From Bradyrhizobium zhanjiangense (GTDB taxonomy: Bacteria > Pseudomonadota > Alphaproteobacteria > Rhizobiales > Xanthobacteraceae): a DNA stretch of 64,000 nt. Below are positions 1-7,627 of this stretch, piece after piece; positions within the stretch are counted from its first letter, which is position 1; the number at the start of each line of letters is the position of its first letter. The translations under genes were made by a program, and so were the position numbers. The DNA lies in assembly GCF_004114935.1 (NCBI RefSeq), contig NZ_CP022221.1, positions 6,717,001 to 6,781,000 of the forward strand. The letters run 5' to 3'. The notes under the pieces are model-generated. The model was not told the DNA's origin and did no database searches. It worked only from the letters and a program-made list of their open reading frames with translations.

Positions 1-537
1 CTCACGCGTCGCTTCCAGCGCGCGGCCGAAATCGGTGCGATGGATGAAGAAGTAGAGACCGGCAAAGGCGAGAATCGAAACCAGCGCGCCGATCAGCTGC
101 GGCTCCGGCAGGAAGATGCCGGCGACCGAAATAGTTTTGCCGCCGAGCCATGACTGCGGAATGCTGCGATAATCCGGCGTGAAGAAGAACTGCGCCAGGC
201 CGCGCATCACGATGGCAAGGCCAAAGGTGGAGAAGATCTGCACCATGCCGGCATTGGCCTTGGCTCGCATGGCGAAGCGTACAATGAGCAGGTAGACCAC
301 CGCTCCGAACACGAACAACGCCGCCGCAACCAATGGCGCCGACAGCAAGGGATCGATGGCGAAGAAGGCGAACAGAAAGAAGCTCGCATACATCGCGATC
401 ATCAGGAACTCGCCATGGGCGAAGTTCACGACGTCCATCAGGCCGAAGATCAGCGCGAGGCCGACCGCGATCAGTCCGTAGAGCAGGCCCATGAGCAGGC
501 CGCTCGCGAGACTCTGGATAATGGCTTGGGCTGTCAC
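1..537 (-). CDS. livH: LivH-type branched-chain amino acid ABC permease (3' end cut by window)
   Basis: This is an inner-membrane permease subunit of a branched-chain amino-acid-type (HAAT) ABC importer. The reading frame is open from a GTG at 537 to the first base of the window, giving 179 residues without a stop. It begins VTAQAIIQSLASGLLMGLLY and carries the family signature ALIFGLMDVVNFAHGEF near residues 28-44, followed by several hydrophobic membrane segments. The C-terminal half lies outside the window. The gene is downstream of, and on the same strand as, the binding-protein gene ending at 767, so the two probably form one importer; a palindromic repeat separates them. The GTG start is chosen because the family N-terminus matches from there. 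Confidence 0.9.
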   Translation of the reverse strand, partial: MTAQAIIQSLASGLLMGLLYGLIAVGLALIFGLMDVVNFAHGEFLMIAMYASFFLFAFFAIDPLLSAPLVAAALFVFGAVVYLLIVRFAMRAKANAGMVQIFSTFGLAIVMRGLAQFFFTPDYRSIPQSWLGGKTISVAGIFLPEPQLIGALVSILAFAGLYFFIHRTDFGRALEATRE

Positions 538-575
538 TGCTTTGCCTCCACCAGAAAAACGTCACGGTAGGGCTC

Positions 576-693
576 CGTCATTGCGAGGAGCTCGGGACAA
601 AATTGCGAAGCAATTTTGTGCTGATGCGACGAAGCAATCCAGATTGTCTTCGCGGATTCATTCCTGGATTGCTTCGCTTCGCTCGCAATGACG
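576..693. repeat. Palindromic intergenic repeat, CGTCATTGCGAG family (copy 1, with nested hairpin)
   Basis: The element starts CGTCATTGCGAG and ends CTCGCAATGACG, so it can fold into one long hairpin. Five other copies lie in the window near 9643, 24399, 28547, 34659 and 43314. This copy is the longest because it contains an extra inner inverted repeat (AAAATTGC / GCAATTTT) near 600-620. It fills the gap between the binding-protein gene and livH. Confidence 0.85.
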
Positions 694-766
694 GAGAATG
701 CGGTTAGCGGCTCGATCTTCTCGGCTCTCACAATGCTTGGTTCCCTGCCCCGGCGCTGCGTCCCGC

Positions 767-2011
767 TTACTTCATCGGCCAGATCGCCTCGGCGATCGCG
801 GCCTGCGGCGGGAAGATGGTGACGAACTTGCCGCCGACATATTGCAGCAGCACCGGGTCGGCGTCGTTGTTCTGGCCCGCCTCGTCGAACTTGACGCGCT
901 TCCAGGGCATGATGGTCTGCTCGCCGGGGATGTCTGTCGCCGCCAGCGCATCGCGGATCTTCTCGCCGTCGGTCGACTTGGCGCGGCTGATGGCGTCGGC
1001 GAGGATGATCAGGCCCATGAACTGGCGCGAGGTGAGGTCGTTGAAGTCCTTGCCCGACCGCGCCTTGAACATCGCGTTGATCTTGCCGACCATCGGGCGC
1101 TTCTGCGCGAGGTCGAGCGAGAAGGTGCCGCGCGAGATCACGCCTTCGAGCTTGTCACCGACGGCATCATAGAGCGCCTTCTCCGAGAAGCCGGCGTCCT
1201 GCGCCACGATCGCGTTCGGCTTGTAACCGAGCTCGGCCATGGTCTTGACCAGCAGGATGCCGTCGGTGGTGTAGCTCGAGGGCATCAGCACGTCGGCATT
1301 GGCGGTCTTGAGCTGCTGCACCTCGGCCGAGAGCGACGGCGAGTTGGCGCGATACTTGATGTCGGTGACGATCTTGTAGCCGCGCTCGCCGGCGATCTTG
1401 GCCTGGGCGTTGCCGGAATCGGTGCCGAAGATAGTGTCCTCGTGGAACAGCGATAGCGTCTCGATCTTGGTGCCCTTCTTCTTCATGGCATCGAAGAAGT
1501 CGAACATCGCGGCCGAGTACATCTCGTCATGCGGCGCGGCGCGGAAATAGTATTTCAGGCCGCGGCGATGCAGGCTCGGCGAGGAATTGTCGGCGGAGAC
1601 GAACGGGATCTGGTAGCGTTCGCAGATCTGGCTGACGGTGACGGCGACCGCGCTCTGATAGGTGCCGATGATGGCGGCGACCTTTTCCTGCGTGATCAGG
1701 CGCTCGGCCTCGGCGCGGCCCTTCTGCGGATCGGCCTGATGGTCGGCGAACACGAGGCGCACTTTTGCGCCGCCGAGGCCCGGCAGGCCCTCACCTTTCG
1801 CCAGCGGCAGGTCGAAATCGGTGTCCTTGTTGATCACCTCGAGCGCGGTCTCATAGGCCTTCTGCGCATCGACGCCCTGCTGCGCGCTGCCGCCGGAGAA
1901 CGGATAGATCACGCCGATCACGACTTCCGAAGTCTGTGCGCGCGCTGCCAGCGGCACCAGGGCGGCTGTAGCGGTAGCTCCCAACAACACGTCGCGGCGA
2001 GAGATCGTCAT
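767..2011 (-). CDS. Branched-chain amino acid-type ABC transporter substrate-binding protein (LivK-like)
   Basis: This is a periplasmic type I binding protein of 414 residues that delivers its ligand to a Liv-type permease. The N-terminus MTISRRDVLLGATATAALVP ending near ARAQ is a twin-arginine-like or Sec signal peptide. The mature part opens with EVVIGVIYPFSGG, typical of the LivK/amide-binding family, and continues with blocks such as IIGTYQSAVAVTVSQICE. A longer in-frame extension to 2083 exists, but the ATG at 2011 is preferred: it follows AGGGGA and starts the signal peptide directly. The gene lies between a DUF1445 gene and livH on the same strand. The ligand cannot be read from sequence; an amino acid, amide or small carboxylate is likely. 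Confidence 0.9.
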   Translation of the reverse strand: MTISRRDVLLGATATAALVPLAARAQTSEVVIGVIYPFSGGSAQQGVDAQKAYETALEVINKDTDFDLPLAKGEGLPGLGGAKVRLVFADHQADPQKGRAEAERLITQEKVAAIIGTYQSAVAVTVSQICERYQIPFVSADNSSPSLHRRGLKYYFRAAPHDEMYSAAMFDFFDAMKKKGTKIETLSLFHEDTIFGTDSGNAQAKIAGERGYKIVTDIKYRANSPSLSAEVQQLKTANADVLMPSSYTTDGILLVKTMAELGYKPNAIVAQDAGFSEKALYDAVGDKLEGVISRGTFSLDLAQKRPMVGKINAMFKARSGKDFNDLTSRQFMGLIILADAISRAKSTDGEKIRDALAATDIPGEQTIMPWKRVKFDEAGQNNDADPVLLQYVGGKFVTIFPPQAAIAEAIWPMK

Positions 2012-2100
2012 GGCAAAGTCCCCTGTTACTGAATTTCGGCTGATCGAATGAAGTGATTGATGGCTGCGGTAAAGCCCGAACAAGCAGCAAACGCTGCCTG

Positions 2101-2916
2101 CTAAATCACGGCCATGGTCCTGTTCTTGAGATCCGTCACCAGCATCAGGCCGGGCGAATGCGTGATCGCGAACGGCAGCTTCGCGGCGTTGATGACGGAT
2201 TGCGGCGTGACGCCACAGGCCCAGAACACCGGAATCTCATCATCGGCGACCGGCACGGGATCGCCGTAGTCGGGCTTGGCAATGTCCTTGATGCCGATCA
2301 GATGCGGATGGCCGAGATGTACCGGCGCGCCGTGCACGGCGGGATAGCGCGAGGTGATCTGCACCGCGCGGATCGCATCCGCCGGCTTGAACGGACGCAT
2401 CGACACCACCATCGGGCCGGCAAACGGTCCGGCCTCGCCGCAGGGGATGTTGGTGCGGTACATCGGCACGCGCACGTTCTTCTCGATGTGGCGGATCGGC
2501 ATTCCCTCCTCGAGCAGGGCCTCTTCGAACGAGAAGGAGCAGCCGAGCACGAAGGTGACGAGATCGTCGCGCCAATACGACGTCACGTCGGTCGGTTCGT
2601 CAACGACCTCGCCGTCGCGCCAGACGCGATAGCGCGGCACGTCGGTGCGGATGTCGAGATCGGCGCCGAGCGAAGGGATGTAAGGGCTGCCGACGTCGGA
2701 CATGCCGATGATCGGGCACGGCTTGGGATTGAGCTGGCAGAAGCGGTGAAAGGCGCTGGCATATTCCGCCGGCAGGATCGCCAGATTGCCCTGAACGAAT
2801 CCTGGGGCGACGCCGGCGGTGGAGGCGACCAGCCCGTTGCGGTAGGCGAGCCGGGCCTTGCGGCTCGGGAGCATGTCGGGCGTTTCAGTTTGCTGCGCTG
2901 CCACCAAAACAGTCAT
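2101..2916 (-). CDS. DUF1445 / YcsI-family putative hydro-lyase (D-glutamate-cyclase-like)
   Basis: This 271-residue protein belongs to the DUF1445 (YcsI) family, annotated as putative hydro-lyases and related to the C-terminal domain of animal D-glutamate cyclase. It shows family blocks such as [20 protein letters not shown] near the N-terminus, a middle segment with [20 protein letters not shown], and a C-terminal [11 protein letters not shown]. It has no signal peptide, so it should be cytoplasmic. The ATG at 2916 is chosen over an upstream start at 2961 because the upstream stretch is not family-like and runs into the promoter. It is the first gene of the minus-strand series toward the Liv transporter and is divergent from a LysR gene. 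In other bacteria the family often sits with 5-oxoproline or lactam metabolism; here that is only suggestive. Confidence 0.85.
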   Translation of the reverse strand: MTVLVAAQQTETPDMLPSRKARLAYRNGLVASTAGVAPGFVQGNLAILPAEYASAFHRFCQLNPKPCPIIGMSDVGSPYIPSLGADLDIRTDVPRYRVWRDGEVVDEPTDVTSYWRDDLVTFVLGCSFSFEEALLEEGMPIRHIEKNVRVPMYRTNIPCGEAGPFAGPMVVSMRPFKPADAIRAVQITSRYPAVHGAPVHLGHPHLIGIKDIAKPDYGDPVPVADDEIPVFWACGVTPQSVINAAKLPFAITHSPGLMLVTDLKNRTMAVI

Positions 2917-2967
2917 GGGATCGACCTGCCTATAAACTCGACAAAGACAAGCCAACACCAAGCGTGC

Positions 2968-2996
2968 TATAAAGTCTAATCGTCGTTTCTAATCAA
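2968..2996 (-). promoter_or_regulatory. Candidate sigma-70-type promoter for the DUF1445-liv series
   Basis: Read on the minus strand, a -35-like TTGATT (2996-2991) is followed after 17 bases by a -10-like TTTATA (2973-2968). Transcription would begin near 2961, about 45 bases before the DUF1445 start. The palindrome at 2999-3019 lies just upstream of the -35 element, a usual place for LysR-type activation. Confidence 0.5.
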
Positions 2997-2998
2997 TC

Positions 2999-3019
2999 TC
3001 GATAAATCTGATTTATCGA
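2999..3019. promoter_or_regulatory. LysR-type operator (perfect inverted repeat)
   Basis: Two nine-base arms, TCGATAAAT and ATTTATCGA, are separated by CTG. The core fits the T-N11-A layout of LysR-type binding sites. It lies between the divergent DUF1445 and LysR genes, 17 bases before the LysR start codon. It could therefore both autoregulate lysR and activate the opposite operon. Confidence 0.65.
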
Positions 3020-3036
3020 CTGGGAAAATCCTTCCA

Positions 3037-3954
3037 ATGCTGGACTTCAGGTCGATCGAGACATTCCTCTGGGTTGTGAAGCTCGGCAGCTTTCGGGGCG
3101 CTGCACAACGGCTCAACACCACCCAGCCGGCGATCTCCCAGCGCATCGCCCAGCTCGAGCGCGAGATGGGCGTGAAGCTCCTCAATCGCGATCATCGCGT
3201 CGCTTCGCCGACGCCGAGCGGCCGGCAGATGATGGTCTATGCGGAGAAGCTGATCGGCCTGCGTGCCGCGATGATGGCGGAGATCGGCGACCGCTCGGCG
3301 ATGCGCGGCGTCATGCGCCTCGGCGTCGCCGAGACCATCGTGCACACCTGGCTGCCGCGCCTGGTGAAGAGCGTGAACGAGGTCTATCCGAACCTGTCGC
3401 TGGAGATCGAGGTTGACATCACGCCGAACCTCACCGCGCGCCTGCTCGCGCAGGAGATCGAGCTTGCGTTTGTGGTGGGACCGCTGTCCGCTTCCGGCGT
3501 GCACAATCGCGTGCTCGCTGATTATCCGATCGGCTTCCTCGCAAGCCCCTCGCTCGGCCTCGGCCAGGGTCCGGTGACGCCGGCGGAGCTCGCGCGATTT
3601 CCGATCATCACCTTCCCGCGCAAGACCAAGCCTTACGAGGTCGTGCGCGAGGTGTTCGACCGGCCTGAGCTGCCGCCGATCCGGCTGCACGCCTCCGCCT
3701 CGCTGGCCACCGTCATCCACATGGCGGTCGAAGGACTCGGCATCGCCGTGATCCCCGATGCCATCGTCGAGAACGAGCTTGCCGACGGGCGGCTGCAACT
3801 GCTCGACACCGATCTCGCGATCGCGCCGCTGACCTTCACCGCGAGCTGGCTCGCCTCGCCCGACGTCGTGGCAGTCGAGCGCGTCGCTGAGCTGGCACGG
3901 CAAATTGCGCAGAGCAGCCTCACGGTTGACGCGCCCACGCTGGCGCGTCATTGA
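3037..3954 (+). CDS. LysR family transcriptional regulator
   Basis: This 305-residue protein has a LysR N-terminal winged helix-turn-helix (FLWVVKLGSFRGAAQRLNTT followed by QPAISQRIAQLERE, residues about 8-45). A periplasmic-binding-like effector domain follows from about residue 90, beginning MRGVMRLGVAETIVHTWLPR. Such regulators usually bind a pathway intermediate as coinducer. The gene is divergent from the DUF1445-liv series across a perfect palindromic operator, and is followed after 32 bases by an M20 amidohydrolase on its own strand. It may control both directions. The effector is unknown; a carbamoyl- or N-acyl-amino acid or an oxoacid would fit the neighbours. Confidence 0.93.
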   Translation: MLDFRSIETFLWVVKLGSFRGAAQRLNTTQPAISQRIAQLEREMGVKLLNRDHRVASPTPSGRQMMVYAEKLIGLRAAMMAEIGDRSAMRGVMRLGVAETIVHTWLPRLVKSVNEVYPNLSLEIEVDITPNLTARLLAQEIELAFVVGPLSASGVHNRVLADYPIGFLASPSLGLGQGPVTPAELARFPIITFPRKTKPYEVVREVFDRPELPPIRLHASASLATVIHMAVEGLGIAVIPDAIVENELADGRLQLLDTDLAIAPLTFTASWLASPDVVAVERVAELARQIAQSSLTVDAPTLARH

Positions 3955-3986
3955 AAAAGGCGCCGGACAATTGAGAGACTGACCGC

Positions 3987-5237
3987 ATGAGCCGAGCCGC
4001 CACCAACCTGCAGATCGATTCCGCCCGCCTCTGGGGCTCCATCCACGACACCGCGCAGTTCGGGGCGACGGCCAAGGGCGGCGTGCGGCGGCTGACGCTG
4101 AGCTCCGAGGACAAGCAGGTCCGCGACTGGTTCCGCAAGGCCTGCGAAGACGCGGGCCTGGAGGTGCATGTCGATGCGCTCGGCTCGATGTTCGGCCTGC
4201 GCAAGGGCCGCGACATGTCGAAGCCGCCCGTCGGCATCGGCTCGCATCTCGATACCCAGCCGACCGGCGGCAAATATGACGGCATTCTGGGTACGCTCGG
4301 CGCACTCGAAGTGATCCGCACGCTGAACGATGCCGGCATCGAAACCGAAGCGCCGATCTGCGTCGTCAACTGGACCAATGAGGAAGGCTCGCGCTTCGCG
4401 CCGGCGATGATGGCCTCTGCCGCCTATGTTGGCGACTTCACCACCGACGACATTTTGTCGCGCAAGGACGCCGAGGGCACGACCGTCGGCCAGGCGCTCG
4501 ACGGCATCGGCTATCGCGGCGACAAGCCGGTCGGTTTCCAGAAGCTCGGCTGCTTCGTCGAGTTGCACATCGAGCAGGGCCCGATCCTTGAGGCCGAAGG
4601 CAAGACCATCGGCGTGGTCGATTCCGGTCAGGGCGTGCTGTGGTACGACGGCAAGATCAGCGGCTTCGAGAGCCATGCCGGCTCGACGCCGATGCCGCTG
4701 CGGCGCGACGCGCTGGCAACGCTGTCCGAGATCGTGCTGGCGATGGAGGAGATCGCGAAAAAGCATGGACCGAACGCGGTCGGCACCATCGGCGAGGCCG
4801 TGATCGCAAACCCCTCACGCAACGTCATTCCCGGCGAGATCGCTTTCACCATGGATTGCCGCAGCGCGGATGGCGCCATCATGGACGCGCTCGATCGCGA
4901 TTTGCGCGCCGCGATTGCCGAGATCGCCGCGCGCCGCAAGGTCGAGGTCAAGATCGACCTGGTCTGGCGCAAGCCGCCGACGCATTTCGATCCCAAGCTG
5001 ATTGCGGCGGTCGAGAATGCGGCGAAGACGCTCGGCTATTCGTCTCGCCGCATCACCTCCGGAGCTGGTCACGACGCCTGCAACCTCAACACCGTCATGC
5101 CGGCGGCAATGGTGTTCGTGCCCTGCAAGGACGGCATCAGCCACAACGAGCTGGAGGACGCGACGCAGCCCGACTGCGCCGCGGGCACCAACGTTCTCAT
5201 GCATACCGTGCTGGCGATCGCCGGCGTCGCATCCTGA
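3987..5237 (+). CDS. Zn-dependent M20 amidohydrolase (N-carbamoyl-L-amino acid hydrolase / allantoate amidohydrolase family)
   Basis: This 416-residue enzyme belongs to the AmaB/HyuC/AllC branch of the M20 peptidase superfamily, which hydrolyses N-carbamoyl amino acids, ureidoglycine-type compounds or allantoate in the cytoplasm. The two-metal site is visible: His87 in GSHLDTQ, Asp98 in GKYDG, the Glu132-Glu133 pair in TNEEGSRFAP, a His in ELHIEQGP, and a C-terminal His in SGAGHDACN. A lid/dimerisation domain occupies roughly residues 215-330. The family cannot be split into carbamoylase and allantoate amidohydrolase by eye. The next gene, a hydroxyacid dehydrogenase, begins 12 bases downstream, so the two are probably co-transcribed. 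Confidence 0.9.
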   Translation: MSRAATNLQIDSARLWGSIHDTAQFGATAKGGVRRLTLSSEDKQVRDWFRKACEDAGLEVHVDALGSMFGLRKGRDMSKPPVGIGSHLDTQPTGGKYDGILGTLGALEVIRTLNDAGIETEAPICVVNWTNEEGSRFAPAMMASAAYVGDFTTDDILSRKDAEGTTVGQALDGIGYRGDKPVGFQKLGCFVELHIEQGPILEAEGKTIGVVDSGQGVLWYDGKISGFESHAGSTPMPLRRDALATLSEIVLAMEEIAKKHGPNAVGTIGEAVIANPSRNVIPGEIAFTMDCRSADGAIMDALDRDLRAAIAEIAARRKVEVKIDLVWRKPPTHFDPKLIAAVENAAKTLGYSSRRITSGAGHDACNLNTVMPAAMVFVPCKDGISHNELEDATQPDCAAGTNVLMHTVLAIAGVAS

Positions 5238-5249
5238 TCGGAGAGAGCC

Positions 5250-6161
5250 ATGCGCGGAGTTTTCGTCGACGCCAATGAAACGCTTGCCGTGATCATGGAG
5301 CGGCTGGAGAAGCCGGGCGATCCCAAGGTGCGGATCCACCGGAATCCCGACATCAAGCCCGAGCAGTACCCTGATATTCTCGACGGCGCCGAGATCGCCA
5401 TCGTCGATCACACCGCGCTGCCGACCGACGTCGCTAAGAGGTGCGCCGGGCTGAAGCACGTCGTGTTCCTCGGCACCGGCGCGCGCAGCTACATGAATCC
5501 GGAGGAACTGGCCGAACTGGGCATCTCCGTGCATCTGATCAAGGGCTACGGCGACACGGCGGTGGCGGAATCCGCGATCGCGCTGATGTGGGCCTCCGCC
5601 CGGGTCATCGCGATGATGGATCGCGAGATGCGCGGCGGCAACTGGCTGCGCGAGGACGGCATGCAGCTCACCGGCAAGACGCTCGGACTGATCGGCTTCG
5701 GCGGCATTGCCGCGGAAGTTGCACGCATTGCGTCCGGCAGCGGCATGAAGGTGATCGCCTGGAACCGCTCGCCGAAGAGCTGTCCTGGCGTGGAATTCAC
5801 CGATCTCGACACCGTGCTGGCAAGGAGCGACGTGGTGTCGCTGCATCTGCTGCTCAACGATGAGACGCGCGGCATGATCACGCGCGAGAAGATCCTTGCG
5901 ATGAAGCGTGGTGTCATCCTCATCAATACCGCCCGCGCCGCGATCGTCGACGAGGCTGCGATGATCGACGCGCTGAAGTCGGGCCACATCCGCCATGCCG
6001 GTCTCGACGTCTTCAACATCGAGCCGCTGCCCGGCGATCATCCGCTGACAAAATTGCCGAACGTGACATTGTCGGCGCATTCCGCCTTCCGCACGCCGGA
6101 GGCGAGCGAAAACCTGATTGAAGCGGCGTGGGAGCACTGCCGCCGAATCGTAAGTTCGTAG
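5250..6161 (+). CDS. D-2-hydroxyacid dehydrogenase (GhrA-like)
   Basis: This 303-residue protein is of the D-isomer-specific 2-hydroxyacid dehydrogenase family and should reduce a 2-oxoacid with NAD(P)H. The Rossmann loop reads GLIGFGGIAAEVARIA, so the last glycine of GxGxxG is alanine. The end of the second strand reads AWNRSPKSCPGV, which lacks the acidic residue that selects NAD and resembles the NADPH-binding stretch of E. coli GhrA. The catalytic Arg (INTARAAIVDEA), Glu (FNIEPLPGDHPL) and His (LSAHSAF) are present. The gene follows the amidohydrolase after 12 bases. Substrate is unknown; hydroxypyruvate/glyoxylate-type reduction or a branched oxoacid is possible. Confidence 0.87.
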   Translation: MRGVFVDANETLAVIMERLEKPGDPKVRIHRNPDIKPEQYPDILDGAEIAIVDHTALPTDVAKRCAGLKHVVFLGTGARSYMNPEELAELGISVHLIKGYGDTAVAESAIALMWASARVIAMMDREMRGGNWLREDGMQLTGKTLGLIGFGGIAAEVARIASGSGMKVIAWNRSPKSCPGVEFTDLDTVLARSDVVSLHLLLNDETRGMITREKILAMKRGVILINTARAAIVDEAAMIDALKSGHIRHAGLDVFNIEPLPGDHPLTKLPNVTLSAHSAFRTPEASENLIEAAWEHCRRIVSS

Positions 6162-6247
6162 GGTGGGTTAGCGAAGCGTAACGCACCGCTGTCTATTTCC
6201 GCTGGGGCAGAAGAGGTGGGTTACGGCTTCGCCTAACCCGCCCTACG
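6158..6247. repeat. Palindromic intergenic repeat, GTAGGGTGGGTTA family (copy 1)
   Basis: The element begins GTAGGGTGGGTTAGCG and ends CTAACCCGCCCTACG, giving a long imperfect hairpin. Its first bases contain the TAG stop codon of the upstream dehydrogenase. A second copy lies at 39925-40040. Confidence 0.75.
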
Positions 6248-6286
6248 CCCCCCCGCCGGATCGTAAGAGGATAAGAGCAATAACAA

Positions 6287-7360
6287 ATGGCCGACTATCG
6301 CACCATCAAGGCAGAGCCGCTCACCAGTGTCATCTATGCCATCGCCAAGGCCGGCGGATCCACCGATCGCGAAGCCGAGCTGGTCTCCACCAACCTCGTC
6401 GAAGCGAATCTGAAAGGCCACGACTCGCACGGCGTCGGCATGATTCCGCGCTATGCCGAGGCGGTCGCCGAGGGCGGTCTCGCCATCAACCAGCACGTCA
6501 AGATCGTGATGGACACTGGCCCCCTGCTGACCCTCGACGGCCTGACCGGCTACGGCCAGGTGATGGGTCATGAGGCGATGGAGCTCGGCGCCGAGCGCGC
6601 CAAGCGCAACGGCGTCTGCGTCGTCGGCCTCTCCAACTCGCACCATATCGGCCGCATCGGCCACTGGGCCGAGCAGTGCATCGACCACGGGCTGGTCTCG
6701 ATCCACTTCGTCAACGTGATCTCGCGCCCGATCGTGGCGCCCTGGGGCGGCAGCGATGCGCGCCACGGCACCAACCCCTTCTGCGTCGGCATCCCGCGCG
6801 CGGGCCACGAGCCGATCGTGCTCGACTTCGCCACCAGCAAGATCGCGCAGGGCAAGACCCGCGTCGCTCACAACAAGGGCGTCGCGCTCGAGCCCGGCAC
6901 CATCATCGACAACGAGGGAAAACCAACGACGAACCCGCGTTACACCGTGATCGCGCCGCACGGCGCCATCCTGCCGTTCGGCGAGCACAAGGGCTCCGGC
7001 CTCGCACTGGTGTGCGAAATCCTGGGTGGCGCGCTCTCGGGTGGCGAGGTTGTCAAGGGTCCGGCCGACGGCAAGCGCCGCGTCCTCAACGGCATGCTCT
7101 CGATCATCATCGATCCCAACAAGCTCGGCACCGGCGAGAACCTCGCTCGCGAAGTCGAGAGCTTCGTCGCCTGGCACACCGGCTCGCCACCCGCCCCCGG
7201 CGTCGACAAGGTGAAGATTGCCGGCGAGCCCGAACGCGAAATCAAGAAGCAGCGGCTGGCCGAAGGCATTCCGGTCGATCCGAACACCTGGCAGGAAATT
7301 CTGGATGCCGGGAAGCGGTTCGGGCTGGATCGGGCCGCAATCGAGAAGATCGTGGGGTAA
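6287..7360 (+). CDS. Malate/L-lactate dehydrogenase-family (LDH2/YbiC-type) oxidoreductase
   Basis: This 357-residue protein is of the LDH2/MDH2 oxidoreductase family, NAD(P)-dependent enzymes with a non-Rossmann fold acting on 2-hydroxyacids, ureidoglycolate or cyclic imino acids. The catalytic histidine motif GHDSHGVGMIPRYAEAV is near residue 45. SNSHHIGRIGHWAE, the PWGG segment and GEHKGSGLALVCEILGGALSG are also diagnostic. It is separated from the upstream hydroxyacid dehydrogenase by a palindromic repeat but runs in the same direction. Ureidoglycolate dehydrogenase would make sense beside an allantoate-type amidohydrolase, but delta1-piperideine-2-carboxylate reductase and malate dehydrogenase relatives look the same at this level. 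Confidence 0.87.
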   Translation: MADYRTIKAEPLTSVIYAIAKAGGSTDREAELVSTNLVEANLKGHDSHGVGMIPRYAEAVAEGGLAINQHVKIVMDTGPLLTLDGLTGYGQVMGHEAMELGAERAKRNGVCVVGLSNSHHIGRIGHWAEQCIDHGLVSIHFVNVISRPIVAPWGGSDARHGTNPFCVGIPRAGHEPIVLDFATSKIAQGKTRVAHNKGVALEPGTIIDNEGKPTTNPRYTVIAPHGAILPFGEHKGSGLALVCEILGGALSGGEVVKGPADGKRRVLNGMLSIIIDPNKLGTGENLAREVESFVAWHTGSPPAPGVDKVKIAGEPEREIKKQRLAEGIPVDPNTWQEILDAGKRFGLDRAAIEKIVG

Positions 7361-7403
7361 GTAATCTGCTGCGCGGGAATGGAAGAGTCATTTTCCGCGC
7401 TGC

Positions 7404-7617
7404 CCTCCCTTCTCCCCTTGTGGGAGAAGGTGGCATAGGCGGCCTTCGGCTGCCGTTCTTGGGAACGCCGATGCTTCGCATCGGCTATGGTGCCGGATGA
7501 GGGGTTCGCTCCACGAGGTGTCCTTCAAATGAGAGGCCTGTCTCCGCGGATAGAGACCCCTCACCCGGCCTCGATGCTCCGCATCGAAGCCACCCTCTCC
7601 CACAAGGGGAGAGGGTG
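7404..7617. repeat. Intergenic repeat of the CCCTCTCCC...AGGGTG family (copy 1, long form)
   Basis: This 214-base element opens with CCCTCCCTTCTCCCCTTGTG and closes with CACAAGGGGAGAGGGTG, so its ends pair. Inner segments such as GATGCTTCGCATCGG and GATGCTCCGCATCG form further small hairpins. It fills most of the gap between two convergent genes. Related elements are at 16969 and 32224. I see no gene in it. Confidence 0.75.
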
Positions 7618-7627
7618 AAGCACCGAG

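Noticed and set aside
2..565. An open frame at the left edge with an Arg-rich product
   Set aside because: It is out of frame with the clear LivH sequence on the same strand that runs off the window edge.
7404..7617. Possible small genes in the 267-base gap between convergent genes
   Set aside because: All short frames are explained by a palindromic repeat with internal hairpins.
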